Source: an uncultured Desulfovibrio sp.
GTDB lineage: Bacteria; Desulfobacterota; Desulfovibrionia; Desulfovibrionales; Desulfovibrionaceae
Direction of reading: 5' to 3'
Assembly (NCBI GenBank): GCA_944324555.1
Contig: CALUWU010000022.1
Span: forward strand, 1-50,958
DNA length: 50,958 bases
Each line of letters starts with the position of its first letter. Position 1 is the stretch's first letter. The translations under genes and the position numbers were made by a program. This document shows, piece by piece, positions 42,649 to 50,856 of the stretch. Under the pieces are notes generated by a model. That model searched no databases. It saw nothing but the letters and a program-made list of their open reading frames with translations, and was not told the origin of the DNA.

Positions 42649-42678
42649 TTGACAGGGTATGGCGTCTTGACCTAAAAA
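42649..42678 (+). promoter_or_regulatory. Candidate promoter for the anchored TPR gene
   Basis: TTGACA (42649-42654) and TAAAAA (42673-42678) are 18 bases apart, about 66 bp before the ATG at 42745. It lies in the 217-bp divergent spacer between proA and the plus-strand genes. Confidence 0.5.
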
Positions 42679-42744
42679 AAGATCCTTTCCTTCGCCTCAT
42701 TGCGGACGGTCGGAGAACGAAAGTCTTTTGTCAAGGAGAGCCTC

Positions 42745-43416
42745 ATGATGCAACGACCTGCGTCGTCCGAGCAAGCAAACCCCACCCTTCTGGGAGATCT
42801 CAGGGCCGAGGTCAGCGCCGAAAGCGCCCCTCTGCTTCAATTTATCGTTACAAACAGCAAGGCTATCGCCGCCGTTGTCGTGATTCTGCTGCTGGCGCTC
42901 GCCGGTACGGGCGCATGGCGCTGGCATGCGGCGTCCAAGGCGGACCAGGCTCTTGACGAACTTGCCAGGGCGACGCTGACGACCAGCGGCGCGGAGCGCC
43001 TCAAGGCCTTGAGCGCGCTGGCGGAAAAGTGCCCCGAGGAATACCGCTACGGCGTTCTGAGCGCGCTGGCCCGCAGCGCCGTGGAAGCCGGAGATTTCGA
43101 GCGCGCGGCCGCGGCCTACGACGAAGCCGCGCAGCTGGAGAAGGGGCGTCCCATGGGGCTCGCCGCGGAGCTGGCCCGGGCCGGCGTCCTGCTGCGCGCC
43201 GGAAAGGGCGAACAGGCCCTGACCATATTGCAGACGCTGGAAAGCGGCATGACCGAGGAATCGCGCCTCGATATTCTGCCCCTTGTGGCCGACGCCGCCG
43301 AACTTGCGGGAAAGAAGGACGCGGCGGCCGCGGCCTACGCCCGCCTCGGCGAAGCGCTGCCCGGCGAGGACGGCGGCTTTTACCGCGCCCGCGCGGCGGA
43401 ACTCGGCAAGAAATAG
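42745..43416 (+). CDS. Membrane-anchored TPR protein (YfgM-like)
   Basis: A 223-residue protein starting MMQRPASSEQANPTLLGDL at 42745 with AAGGAG six bases upstream. A cytoplasmic N-terminus (about 1-38) is followed by one membrane helix (about 39-58, AIAAVVVILLLALAGTGAW) and a periplasmic domain with TPR-like helices (AVEAGDFERAAAAYDEAAQL, GVLLRAGKGEQALTILQTL). This matches the tetratricopeptide-like domain family that includes YfgM, an ancillary subunit of the Sec translocon with PpiD, although likeness is general. It has its own promoter and terminator, so it is a single-gene unit in front of iorA. Confidence 0.8.
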   Translation: MMQRPASSEQANPTLLGDLRAEVSAESAPLLQFIVTNSKAIAAVVVILLLALAGTGAWRWHAASKADQALDELARATLTTSGAERLKALSALAEKCPEEYRYGVLSALARSAVEAGDFERAAAAYDEAAQLEKGRPMGLAAELARAGVLLRAGKGEQALTILQTLESGMTEESRLDILPLVADAAELAGKKDAAAAAYARLGEALPGEDGGFYRARAAELGKK

Positions 43417-43429
43417 GCTTTTTGACGAC

Positions 43430-43463
43430 GACGCGCCCGGCTCCGGCCGCGCGCGTCTTTTTT
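43430..43463 (+). terminator. Intrinsic terminator after the anchored TPR gene
   Basis: GACGCGC (43430-43436) pairs with GCGCGTC (43451-43457), with an inner CCGG/CCGG pairing, followed by six T (43458-43463). It lies 13 bp after the stop codon and ahead of iorA. Confidence 0.8.
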
Positions 43464-43505
43464 ATTTGGACAGGGCGCCGAGCGTGAGCGCCTTGCGGAG
43501 GAAAC

Positions 43506-45356
43506 ATGAGCAAGCATCCCTTGTTGACGGGCGGGCGCGGCGAGCGCCATCTTTTGCTGGGCAATGAAGCCATTGTGCGCGGCGCGCTGGAAGCTGGCGT
43601 CTCGCTGATTTCCTGCTATCCCGGAACGCCCTCGTCCGAAGTGCCGGACACGTTTCGTAAGCTGGGAAGCGACCGGTACGCGCTGGAATATTCCGTCAAC
43701 GAGAAGGTCGCCATGGAGGTGGCCGCCGGGGCCGCGCTTGCCGGAGCCATGGCGCTGGCGACCATGAAGCACGTGGGGGTGAACGTGGCCGCCGATCCGC
43801 TGTTCACGGCGGCCTATATCGGCCTGCCCGGCGGCCTTGTCCTGCTGAGCGCCGACGATCCCGGCTGCCACGCCAGCCAGAACGAGCAGGACAACCGTCA
43901 CTATGCGCGCGCGGCCTCGCTGCCCTGTTTTGAGCCCGCCTCGCCCGCCGAGGCCAAGGAAATGACGCGCGAGGCCTTTCGCATGGCGCGGGAGCTGCAA
44001 CAGCCCGTCATGCTGCGCACCACCACGCGCGTGAACCATATGCGCGGCCCCGTGGAGTTCGGCGAGCTGGCGACGGATCGTTCGCTGGTTCCCTTCGAGC
44101 GCAATCCGGGCCGCTTTGTCGCCGTTCCGGCCACGGCGCGATCGCGCCATCGCGCCCTGACGGCGGCCATGAGGAAGGCGCGCGAGTTTGCCGATTCCAG
44201 CCGCTTCAATACCGAACACGGCGACCCCTCCGTGCGGACGGGCGTCATCGTCAGCGGCGTCTCGCGCAACTATCTGGCCGACGCCCTGGCGACAGGCGGA
44301 TGGGCCGGGCGCGTGCGCGTGCTGGAACTGGGCATGACCTGGCCGCTCCCGGAAAGGACCCTGAAGGACTTCCTGTCCTCCTGCGACCGCGTGCTGGTGC
44401 TGGAAGAGGGCGATCCTCTTCTGGAAAGCGGCGTGCGCGAGCTGGCGCAGCGGTACCAGTGCGCCGTAAGGGTGGAAGGCAAGGACGAGCTTCTGACGGA
44501 GCAGGGCGAATATTCGACGACGCTTCTGCTGCGCCGCCTTGCCCAGTATCTTGACTGCCCCTGCCCGACCCTGTCGTCCGCGGCGCCCGCCGCGGAAGGG
44601 CTGCCCAACCGCCCGCCGAACCTGTGCGCCGGCTGCTCGCATCGCGCCGTCTACTATGCCGTGCGGCAGGTCTTTGGCGACGACGCCTATTATTCCAATG
44701 ATATAGGCTGTTATACGCTGGGCGTGCTGCCGCCGCTGCGCGCCGCGGACTTTCTTGTCTGCATGGGGGCTTCCCTGTCGGCCGGCAGCGGCTTCGCCCG
44801 CGTTTCGGGCAAGCCCGTGGTGGCCTTTATCGGCGACTCCACCTTCTTCCATTCCGGCATGACCGGTCTGGCCAACGCGCTTTTCAACCGTCACGATCTG
44901 ATGGTCGTCATTCTGGACAACGGCACGACGGCCATGACGGGGCATCAGCCCAATCCCGGCATGGCTCAGGAAGCGCTGGGCGATACGGCGCTGCATCTTG
45001 ATATCGAGGCCATTGTCCGCGGCATGGGCGTGACCCGCTTCGCCCGGGTCAAGGCGTTCAATCTCAAGGGCGTCATGGCGGCGCTGGAAGAGATGAAGAA
45101 CGAAAAGGGCGTGCGCGTGCTGCTGGCGGAAGAGCCCTGCGCCCTGTACGCGCGGCGGCAGTTCAAAAAGGGCGCGACGCAGGTCGCCGAGGTCAAGGAG
45201 CAGGGCGAAGAGGCCCTTCGCTGCCTGGATACGCTGGCCTGTCCGGCCTTTTACCGTGATGGCGACAACCTCGCCGTGGACGAAAGCCTCTGTTCCGGCT
45301 GCATGGTCTGCCTGCAGGTGGCTCCCCGGGCCTTCAAGGCCCGCAAGCGCGGCTAG
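43506..45356 (+). CDS. iorA: Indolepyruvate ferredoxin oxidoreductase, alpha subunit
   Basis: A 616-residue cytosolic enzyme subunit that, with IorB, oxidatively decarboxylates aryl pyruvates from aromatic amino acids to aryl-acetyl-CoA and reduces ferredoxin. Start at the ATG at 43506, four bases after GGAGG. The N-terminal pyrimidine-binding domain has SCYPGTPSSEVPD. The thiamine-diphosphate domain has CAGCSHRAVYYAV, GDS followed by ILDNGTTAMTGHQPNPG. The C-terminal ferredoxin region has Cys579 and Cys596-x2-Cys599-x2-Cys602, but the position where the fourth Cys of CxxCxxCxxxC is expected is Ala606 (QVAPRAF), and the chain ends soon after. Cluster content may therefore differ from classical IorA. 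Confidence 0.95.
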   Translation: MSKHPLLTGGRGERHLLLGNEAIVRGALEAGVSLISCYPGTPSSEVPDTFRKLGSDRYALEYSVNEKVAMEVAAGAALAGAMALATMKHVGVNVAADPLFTAAYIGLPGGLVLLSADDPGCHASQNEQDNRHYARAASLPCFEPASPAEAKEMTREAFRMARELQQPVMLRTTTRVNHMRGPVEFGELATDRSLVPFERNPGRFVAVPATARSRHRALTAAMRKAREFADSSRFNTEHGDPSVRTGVIVSGVSRNYLADALATGGWAGRVRVLELGMTWPLPERTLKDFLSSCDRVLVLEEGDPLLESGVRELAQRYQCAVRVEGKDELLTEQGEYSTTLLLRRLAQYLDCPCPTLSSAAPAAEGLPNRPPNLCAGCSHRAVYYAVRQVFGDDAYYSNDIGCYTLGVLPPLRAADFLVCMGASLSAGSGFARVSGKPVVAFIGDSTFFHSGMTGLANALFNRHDLMVVILDNGTTAMTGHQPNPGMAQEALGDTALHLDIEAIVRGMGVTRFARVKAFNLKGVMAALEEMKNEKGVRVLLAEEPCALYARRQFKKGATQVAEVKEQGEEALRCLDTLACPAFYRDGDNLAVDESLCSGCMVCLQVAPRAFKARKRG

Positions 45357-45376
45357 ACCTTTGAGAGGTGAAATCT

Positions 45377-45982
45377 ATGAGCGAATCGACGCAAAAACGG
45401 ATGCGGATTTATTTTACCGGCGTGGGCGGTCAGGGTACGCTGACCGCGACGACGCTTCTGTCGCGCGCGGCAATGGACGCCGGGCTCGACGTGGTGGCCG
45501 GGGAGGTGCACGGCATGGCGCAGCGCGGCGGCGTTGTCGAATCCGTGCTGCTGCTGGGCGGCTGGTGTGCGCCCAGGCTCGATCCGGGAGAAGCCGACGT
45601 CATTCTCGGCTTTGAACCTCTGGAAACCCTGCGCGGCCTTTCCTACCTGCGGCCGGGGGGCGCCGTCTTTTCCAGCAGCGATCCCCTGCCCCCGGTCAGC
45701 GCCGCGCTGGGACAGGCGATGTACCCTGATGTGCGGGAAATAGAGGAGAAGGTTCGCGCCTCCGCCGGTCTCTGCCGTTTCCTGCCCTGCCGGGAGCTGG
45801 GGCTCCGGGCAGGCTCCGTGCAGAGCGGCAACACCGTTCTGGTAGCCGCCGCGTGCGCTTCGGGCGCGCTGCCCATCGGGGCGGACGCGCTGGAGGCCGC
45901 CATTCGGAAGCACCTGCCCGCCAAATTGCAGGAAGTTAACCTGAAGGCCCTGGCGCTCGGCGTCGAGGCCGCGGGAGCATAG
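45377..45982 (+). CDS. iorB: Indolepyruvate ferredoxin oxidoreductase, beta subunit
   Basis: A 201-residue subunit starting MSESTQKRMRIYFTGVGGQG at 45377, with AGGTG upstream; a GTG three codons earlier is less likely. The GVGGQGTLTATTLL motif and the segment GEVHGMAQRGGVVES are hallmarks of the gamma-type pyruvate/ketoisovalerate oxidoreductase domain. It pairs with IorA, encoded 20 bp upstream. The link with the following liv operon suggests a catabolic role for imported branched-chain or aromatic amino acids (inference). A double hairpin terminator follows. Confidence 0.95.
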   Translation: MSESTQKRMRIYFTGVGGQGTLTATTLLSRAAMDAGLDVVAGEVHGMAQRGGVVESVLLLGGWCAPRLDPGEADVILGFEPLETLRGLSYLRPGGAVFSSSDPLPPVSAALGQAMYPDVREIEEKVRASAGLCRFLPCRELGLRAGSVQSGNTVLVAAACASGALPIGADALEAAIRKHLPAKLQEVNLKALALGVEAAGA

Positions 45983-46037
45983 CGGATTTTTCATTCGCGG
46001 GAAAACCGTTCCGGCGTTCGCGCCGGGAGCGGAAAAG

Positions 46038-46108
46038 GGCGCGCGGCGAGCCGCGCGCCGACGCCCTCCGGGTCGGGAAAAGCCGACCCCGGGGGGCTTT
46101 TTCTTTTT
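46038..46108 (+). terminator. Double hairpin and intrinsic terminator after iorB
   Basis: A 9-bp stem GGCGCGCGG/CCGCGCGCC (46038-46046/46051-46059) is followed by a second stem GGGTCGG/CCGACCC (46070-46076/46083-46089), extended at its base, and then by TTTTTCTTTTT (46098-46108). This is a strong end to the iorAB transcript. The following A+T-rich stretch contains TATATA (46121-46126) as a possible -10 for the liv operon, but no matching -35. Confidence 0.9.
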
Positions 46109-46167
46109 CAAGAAATCGTCTATATAAGGGGTTTCTGTCCCCTTCACATTCAGCATGGGAGATGTGC

Positions 46168-47289
46168 ATGAACAAATGGGCTCGCAGCCTTGCCGTCGCG
46201 GCGATGGCGCTGCTCCTTCCCGCGTACGCTCAGAGCGCCGACATCAGGCTCGGCCTTATGTGCCCGCTGACGGGCAAGTGGGCGTCGGAAGGACAGGATA
46301 TGAAAAATATCGTGGAACTTCTGGTGGAAAAGGTCAACGCCTCCGGCGGCGTGAACGGCGACAAGATAGAACTGATTGTTGAAGACGACGCGGGCGATCC
46401 GCGCACGGCCGCCCTGGCGGCCCAGAAGCTGGCTTCCGCCGAAGTCGCGGCCGTCATCGGCACGTACGGCTCGGCCGTGACCGAAGCCAGCCAGAATATC
46501 CTGGACGAAGCCGGCATCGTCCAGATCGGCACGGGGTCCACGAGCGTGCGGCTGACGGAAAAGGGCCTGCCCCTCTTCTTCCGTACCTGCCCGAGCGACG
46601 ACGCGCAGGGCAAGGCCGCGGCCGGCGTCATCGTAAAGGGCGGTTTCAAGCGCGTGGCGCTGCTGCACGACAATTCCTCCTACTCCAAGGGGCTTGCCGA
46701 AGAATCCCGCGCCCTGCTGGAGAAGGCGGGCGTGAAAATCGTCTACTACGACGCTCTTACCCCGGGCGAACAGGACTACACGGCTATTCTGACCAAGCTG
46801 AAGTCCGCTTCGCCCGATTTGCTTTTCTTCACCGGTTACTATCCTGAAACCGGCATGCTGCTCCGGCAGAAAAAGGAAATGGGCTGGACCGTGCCCATGA
46901 TGGGCGGCGACGCCGCCAACCATCAGGACCTGGTGAAGATCGCCGGCAAGGACGCCGCCGCCGGCTATTTCTTCATCAGCCCGCCCCTGCCTCAGGATAT
47001 CGATACGCCGGAGGCGCAGCAGTTCCTGAAGGACTTCAAGGCGAAGTATCAGGCGCTGCCCGTGTCCGTGTGGGCCGTGGTGGCCGGCGACGCCTGCAAG
47101 GCGCTGGAAGCCGCCTTCGCTGCGGGCAAGGTTGAGTCCGAAGATATCGCCGAATGGCTCAAGCAGCAGAAAAACCTTCCGGGCCTGACGGGATCTCTCG
47201 GCTTTGACGCCAAGGGCGACCGGGTGGGCGAGTTCTACCGCACCTACAAGGTGGACGCCAACGGCGCGTTCGTCCTTCAGCCCCGCTAG
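46168..47289 (+). CDS. livJ: Periplasmic substrate-binding protein, branched-chain amino acid ABC transporter
   Basis: A 373-residue type 1 periplasmic binding protein starting MNKWARSLAVAAMALLLPAY at 46168 with GGGAGA upstream (an ATG two codons earlier is possible). A signal peptide ends near AQSA before DIRLG. The mature protein has family segments IRLGLMCPLTGKWASEGQD, VNASGGVNGDKIELIVEDD, VIGTYGSAVT, ALLHDNSSYSKGLAE and YDALTPGEQDYTAIL. It should capture leucine, isoleucine, valine or related compounds and deliver them to the permease. It heads the five-gene operon; the hairpin after it favours extra copies of this message. The ligand range is inferred from family and operon. Confidence 0.94.
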   Translation: MNKWARSLAVAAMALLLPAYAQSADIRLGLMCPLTGKWASEGQDMKNIVELLVEKVNASGGVNGDKIELIVEDDAGDPRTAALAAQKLASAEVAAVIGTYGSAVTEASQNILDEAGIVQIGTGSTSVRLTEKGLPLFFRTCPSDDAQGKAAAGVIVKGGFKRVALLHDNSSYSKGLAEESRALLEKAGVKIVYYDALTPGEQDYTAILTKLKSASPDLLFFTGYYPETGMLLRQKKEMGWTVPMMGGDAANHQDLVKIAGKDAAAGYFFISPPLPQDIDTPEAQQFLKDFKAKYQALPVSVWAVVAGDACKALEAAFAAGKVESEDIAEWLKQQKNLPGLTGSLGFDAKGDRVGEFYRTYKVDANGAFVLQPR

Positions 47290-47304
47290 TCGTTCTTCGT
47301 TTCC

Positions 47305-47338
47305 GCAAGGCCGGGCGGCGCAAGCCGTCCGGCCTTGC
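47305..47338 (+). other. Hairpin with GCAA tetraloop between livJ and livH
   Basis: A 15-bp stem (47305-47319/47324-47338; one G-T pair) is closed by GCAA, a GNRA-type loop. It lies 15 bp after the livJ stop in the 183-bp gap. The following stretch is C/T-rich, not a clean T-run. It probably acts as an mRNA-protecting stem or partial terminator, giving more binding protein than permease. Confidence 0.75.
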
Positions 47339-47472
47339 CGCGCCTTTCTTCCCTTTGCGCTCATCTTTCAGAAGGGCATGGCGCCGGTTTTCCGGCGCGC
47401 GTGCCGCAACGCGCGGTCTGCCTCCGCCCGCAGCCGCGACAGCGACCCAACGGGCGCTCCATCGGATGCTCT

Positions 47473-48378
47473 ATGGAACAGTTTTTTCAGCAACTGCTTA
47501 ACGGTCTGGCCGTCGGCGGCATTTATGCGCTGGTGGCATTGGGCTACACCATGGTTTATGGCGTGCTCAAGCTCATCAACTTCGCGCACGGCGATCTCTT
47601 TACCATTGGCGCCTATCTGGGCCTGACCCTGCTGGTCAGCGGCGGGCTGGCCGGAAGCCTGCCGCCGGTCCTTGCCGTTCTGCTTGTCTTTTTCATGGTC
47701 GGGCTGCTGGTGGCGCTCATCGGCTGCGCGCTGGAGCGCGTGGCCTACCGCCCCCTGCAAAAGGCCGGTCGTCTTTCGGCCGTGGTTTCCGCCCTGGGCG
47801 CGTCCATCTTTTTCCAGAACGCCGTGATGCTGGCCTACGGCGCGCGTCCCTACGTGTATCCCAACAGCCTGCGCCCCGACTTCACCATCGAGCTTTTCGG
47901 CTATGCCCTGCCGGGCATGCGCGTCATGGTCATCGTGGCGACCGTGGCCCTCATGCTTGCTCTCTGGGCCTTTATCCAGAAGACGCGCATGGGCGCGGCC
48001 GTGCGCGCCGTGGCCATTGATCAGAGCGCCGCCCGTCTGATGGGCATCAACGTCAACCGCATCATTTCCCTGGTCTTTCTCATCGGGCCGGGCCTCGGCG
48101 GCATGGCCGGGCTGCTGGTTGGCATGTATTACGGCAAGATTGACTTTACCATGGGCTGGACCTACGGCCTGAAGGCCTTCACGGCCGCCATCCTCGGCGG
48201 CATAGGCAATATTCCCGGCGCCATGCTGGGCGGGCTTCTGCTCGGCGTCGTCGAGGCGCTGGCCGCCAGCTACGTGGCCTTTGCCTGGAAAGACGCGGTG
48301 GCATTCTGCGTGCTGATTCTCATTCTGATTATCCGGCCTACGGGCATCCTCGGCGAAAGGACGGCCGACAAGCTATGA
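47473..48378 (+). CDS. livH: Branched-chain amino acid ABC transporter permease
   Basis: A 301-residue inner-membrane permease starting MEQFFQQLLNGLAVGGIYAL at 47473; the frame extends upstream without family likeness. The opening hydrophobic helix GLAVGGIYALVALGYTMVYG, the segment LINFAHGDLFTIGAY and the late EAA-like loop GLKAFTAAILGGIGNIPGAM are diagnostic of LivH. Eight or so membrane spans are visible. It would pair with LivM to form the channel. The gene overlaps livM by 4 bp. Confidence 0.96.
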   Translation: MEQFFQQLLNGLAVGGIYALVALGYTMVYGVLKLINFAHGDLFTIGAYLGLTLLVSGGLAGSLPPVLAVLLVFFMVGLLVALIGCALERVAYRPLQKAGRLSAVVSALGASIFFQNAVMLAYGARPYVYPNSLRPDFTIELFGYALPGMRVMVIVATVALMLALWAFIQKTRMGAAVRAVAIDQSAARLMGINVNRIISLVFLIGPGLGGMAGLLVGMYYGKIDFTMGWTYGLKAFTAAILGGIGNIPGAMLGGLLLGVVEALAASYVAFAWKDAVAFCVLILILIIRPTGILGERTADKL

Positions 48379-49379
48379 TCGTTCCCTCTTTCTCCGCGCG
48401 CGGCCGTCGCGGCCGCCGTCTCGTTTCCTGTCTGCTGCTGGGGGCCGTCATCTGCCTGTTGCCCTTCTTTTGCAACGCCTACTGGCTGGACGTCTGCGTC
48501 AGCATTGGCCTTTACGCGCTTCTGGCCCTGTCGCTGAATCTCATTCTGGGGCAGGCCGGCATCTTTCACATGGGGCACGCGGCCTTTTTCGGCGTGGGCG
48601 CCTACGCCACGGCCATACTCAATACCATGTTCCACATCCCCGTTCTCTGGCTGATGCCGGTGTCCGGGGCGGCGGCGGCCCTGTTCGCGCTTGTCGTGGC
48701 GCGCCCCATCATTCACCTTCGCGGCGATTATCTTCTGATTGTCACCATCGGCATTGTGGAAATCGTGCGTATCGCCCTGCTCAACGACGTGGGCGGCATT
48801 ACCGGCGGTTCAAACGGCATTTTCGGCATCAGCCGTCCGCAGCTCTTCGGTTTTCGCATTTATAAGAGCCTGCATTTCTACTGGCTTGTCTGGGGCATGG
48901 TCGGCGTCACGCTCCTGCTGTTCTACGGCCTGTGGCACTCCCGCGTGGGGCGCGCGCTCAACTATATCAAGGCCGACGACGTTGCCGCCGAAGGCTGCGG
49001 CGTCAACGTCTCTCTCTACAAGCTCACGGCCTTTGTGCTGGGCGCCTTCTGGGCGGGAATGGCCGGGACGATCTACGCGGCGAAGATGTCCACCATCGCG
49101 CCGGAGTCCTTCAACTTCATGGAATCCGTCATCATCTTTGCCGTGGTCATCCTGTCCGGCGGCAGCCAGCTGGGCGTTTTGATCAGCGCCTTCCTGTTTA
49201 TCGGCCTGCCGGAACTGCTGCGCGAATTTTCCGATGCGCGCATGCTGATTTTCGGTCTTGCCATGATGCTGATGATGATCTGGCGGCCGCAGGGCCTGTT
49301 GCCCTGCCTGCCGCGCGTTTATGCCCGTCTGCGCGGCGCGGTCGCGCCCGGGGCGAACGTTGAGGAGCGTCGCGCATGA
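48375..49379 (+). CDS. livM: Branched-chain amino acid ABC transporter permease
   Basis: A 334-residue permease starting MIVPSFSARGRRGRRLVSCL at 48375. A basic N-terminus leads into membrane helices with SIGLYALLALSLNLILGQAG, FHMGHAAFFGVGAYA and RGDYLLIVTIGIVEIVRI, which are LivM marks. The late FMESVIIFAVVILSGGSQLG is the coupling loop. It is the second half of the membrane channel and overlaps livH and livG by 4 bp each, so translation of the three is coupled. Confidence 0.96.
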   Translation: MIVPSFSARGRRGRRLVSCLLLGAVICLLPFFCNAYWLDVCVSIGLYALLALSLNLILGQAGIFHMGHAAFFGVGAYATAILNTMFHIPVLWLMPVSGAAAALFALVVARPIIHLRGDYLLIVTIGIVEIVRIALLNDVGGITGGSNGIFGISRPQLFGFRIYKSLHFYWLVWGMVGVTLLLFYGLWHSRVGRALNYIKADDVAAEGCGVNVSLYKLTAFVLGAFWAGMAGTIYAAKMSTIAPESFNFMESVIIFAVVILSGGSQLGVLISAFLFIGLPELLREFSDARMLIFGLAMMLMMIWRPQGLLPCLPRVYARLRGAVAPGANVEERRA

Positions 49380-50146
49380 GTCTGCTTGAACTGAGGGACG
49401 TCACCAAGATTTTCGGCGGCCTGATTGCGGTCAATGAAGTTTCCTTCACTGTCGAGCCGCAAAGCGTGGTCGGCCTCATCGGCCCCAACGGCGCGGGCAA
49501 GACGACGGTTTTCAATTGCATTACGGGCAACTACAGGCCGGAACGCGGTTCCGTGATCTTTGACGGCAGAAATGTGACCGGCGTCGCGCCTCACCGGCTG
49601 GTGGAACGGGGCATTGCCCGGACCTTTCAGAGCATTCGTCTTTTCTCCACGCTCTCGGCGCTGGAAAATACCCTTGCCGGGCGCCATTGCCGCCTCCGCT
49701 CCGGCTGGCTGGCCTCCATGCTGCACCTGCCGTCGCAGCGGCGGGAGGAACGCGAGGCCGTCCGGCGCTGCATGCAGGAGCTGGAGTTTGTCGGTCTTGC
49801 CGATCATGCCGAAGAGGCGGCCGGGAGTCTTTCTTACGGCAATCAGCGTCTGCTCGAAATCGCGCGGGCGCTGGCCTCCGATCCGCGTCTGCTGATTCTG
49901 GACGAGCCCGCGGGCGGCATGAACGATCAGGAAACCGTGGCGCTGGTGGATACCATCAACGCCATTCGCGAACGCGGCGTCACCGTTCTGCTTATCGAGC
50001 ATGACATGCGGCTGGTGATGCGGATTTGCGAAAAGCTGGTGGTGCTGGAAAACGGCTGCCTTATCGCCCAGGGCGCGCCGGAGGTTGTACGCAGCCATCC
50101 CGCCGTTATTGAAGCCTATCTGGGCGCGGAAGACGAGGCCTGGTAA
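49376..50146 (+). CDS. livG: Branched-chain amino acid ABC transporter ATPase
   Basis: A 256-residue ATPase: Walker A GPNGAGKTT (residues about 38-46), Q-loop region ARTFQSIRLF, signature LSYGNQRLLEIARAL and Walker B LLILDEPAGGMN. The signature reads LSYGNQ rather than LSGGQ, which is usual for LivG proteins. It binds LivH/LivM from the cytoplasm together with LivF. It ends TAATG, sharing one base with the livF start codon. Confidence 0.97.
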   Translation: MSLLELRDVTKIFGGLIAVNEVSFTVEPQSVVGLIGPNGAGKTTVFNCITGNYRPERGSVIFDGRNVTGVAPHRLVERGIARTFQSIRLFSTLSALENTLAGRHCRLRSGWLASMLHLPSQRREEREAVRRCMQELEFVGLADHAEEAAGSLSYGNQRLLEIARALASDPRLLILDEPAGGMNDQETVALVDTINAIRERGVTVLLIEHDMRLVMRICEKLVVLENGCLIAQGAPEVVRSHPAVIEAYLGAEDEAW

Positions 50147-50856
50147 TGTCCCTGTTGACCCTTTCCGACATTCGCGTGCGCTACGGTAACGTGGAGGTTC
50201 TGCACGGCGTCAATCTGCGTGTTGAAGAAGGCGAAATTGTCACCATTCTGGGGGCCAACGGCGCGGGAAAAAGCACGACGCTCCTCACCATCAGCGGGCT
50301 TGTGCGTCCCTGCGCCGGAGAGATTCTCTTTGACGGCAAGGATCTGCTCAAGGTGCCCAGTCATGAAATCGTCAATCTGGGGGTGGCTCAGTCGCCCGAA
50401 GGGCGGCGGGTGTTCGGTCCCATGACCGTGCTGGAAAATTTGCGTCTCGGAGCGTTCAGCGTTCGCGACGAGCAGGCCGCGTCCCGGACGCTGGAGTGGA
50501 TTTTCGAGCTGTTTCCGCGCCTTTATGAACGCCGTCAGCAACTGGCCGGAACGCTTTCCGGCGGCGAGCAGCAGATGCTTGCCATCGGCAGGGCGCTCAT
50601 GGCCCAGCCGCGTCTGCTTCTTCTGGACGAGCCCTCGCTCGGCCTTGCGCCGCTGCTGGTTCGCTCCATTTTTGAAACCGTGCGCACCATCAATGAACGC
50701 GGCGTGACCGTGCTTATCGTGGAGCAGAACGCCCGCGCCGCGCTCAAGCTCGCCACGCGCGGTTATGTGCTGGAAGTCGGGAACATGGTCAAGGAAGGCA
50801 GGGCGGCGGATCTCCTTGCCGATCCTTCCGTGCGCGAGGCCTATCTGGGCGGTTAG
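50146..50856 (+). CDS. livF: Branched-chain amino acid ABC transporter ATPase
   Basis: A 236-residue ATPase: Walker A GANGAGKST (residues about 35-43), signature LSGGEQQMLAIGRAL, Walker B LLLLDEPSLGLAP and switch VEQNARAAL, all typical of LivF. The mid-region VAQSPEGRRVFGPMTVLENL is also characteristic. It is the last gene of the operon in the window. The remaining 102 bp after it (50857-50958) show no gene and no clear terminator. Confidence 0.97.
   Translation: MSLLTLSDIRVRYGNVEVLHGVNLRVEEGEIVTILGANGAGKSTTLLTISGLVRPCAGEILFDGKDLLKVPSHEIVNLGVAQSPEGRRVFGPMTVLENLRLGAFSVRDEQAASRTLEWIFELFPRLYERRQQLAGTLSGGEQQMLAIGRALMAQPRLLLLDEPSLGLAPLLVRSIFETVRTINERGVTVLIVEQNARAALKLATRGYVLEVGNMVKEGRAADLLADPSVREAYLGG

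Noticed and set aside
43380-44996. Minus-strand frame of 538 codons
   Set aside because: Antisense to iorA, whose thiamine-diphosphate and ferredoxin motifs are clear.
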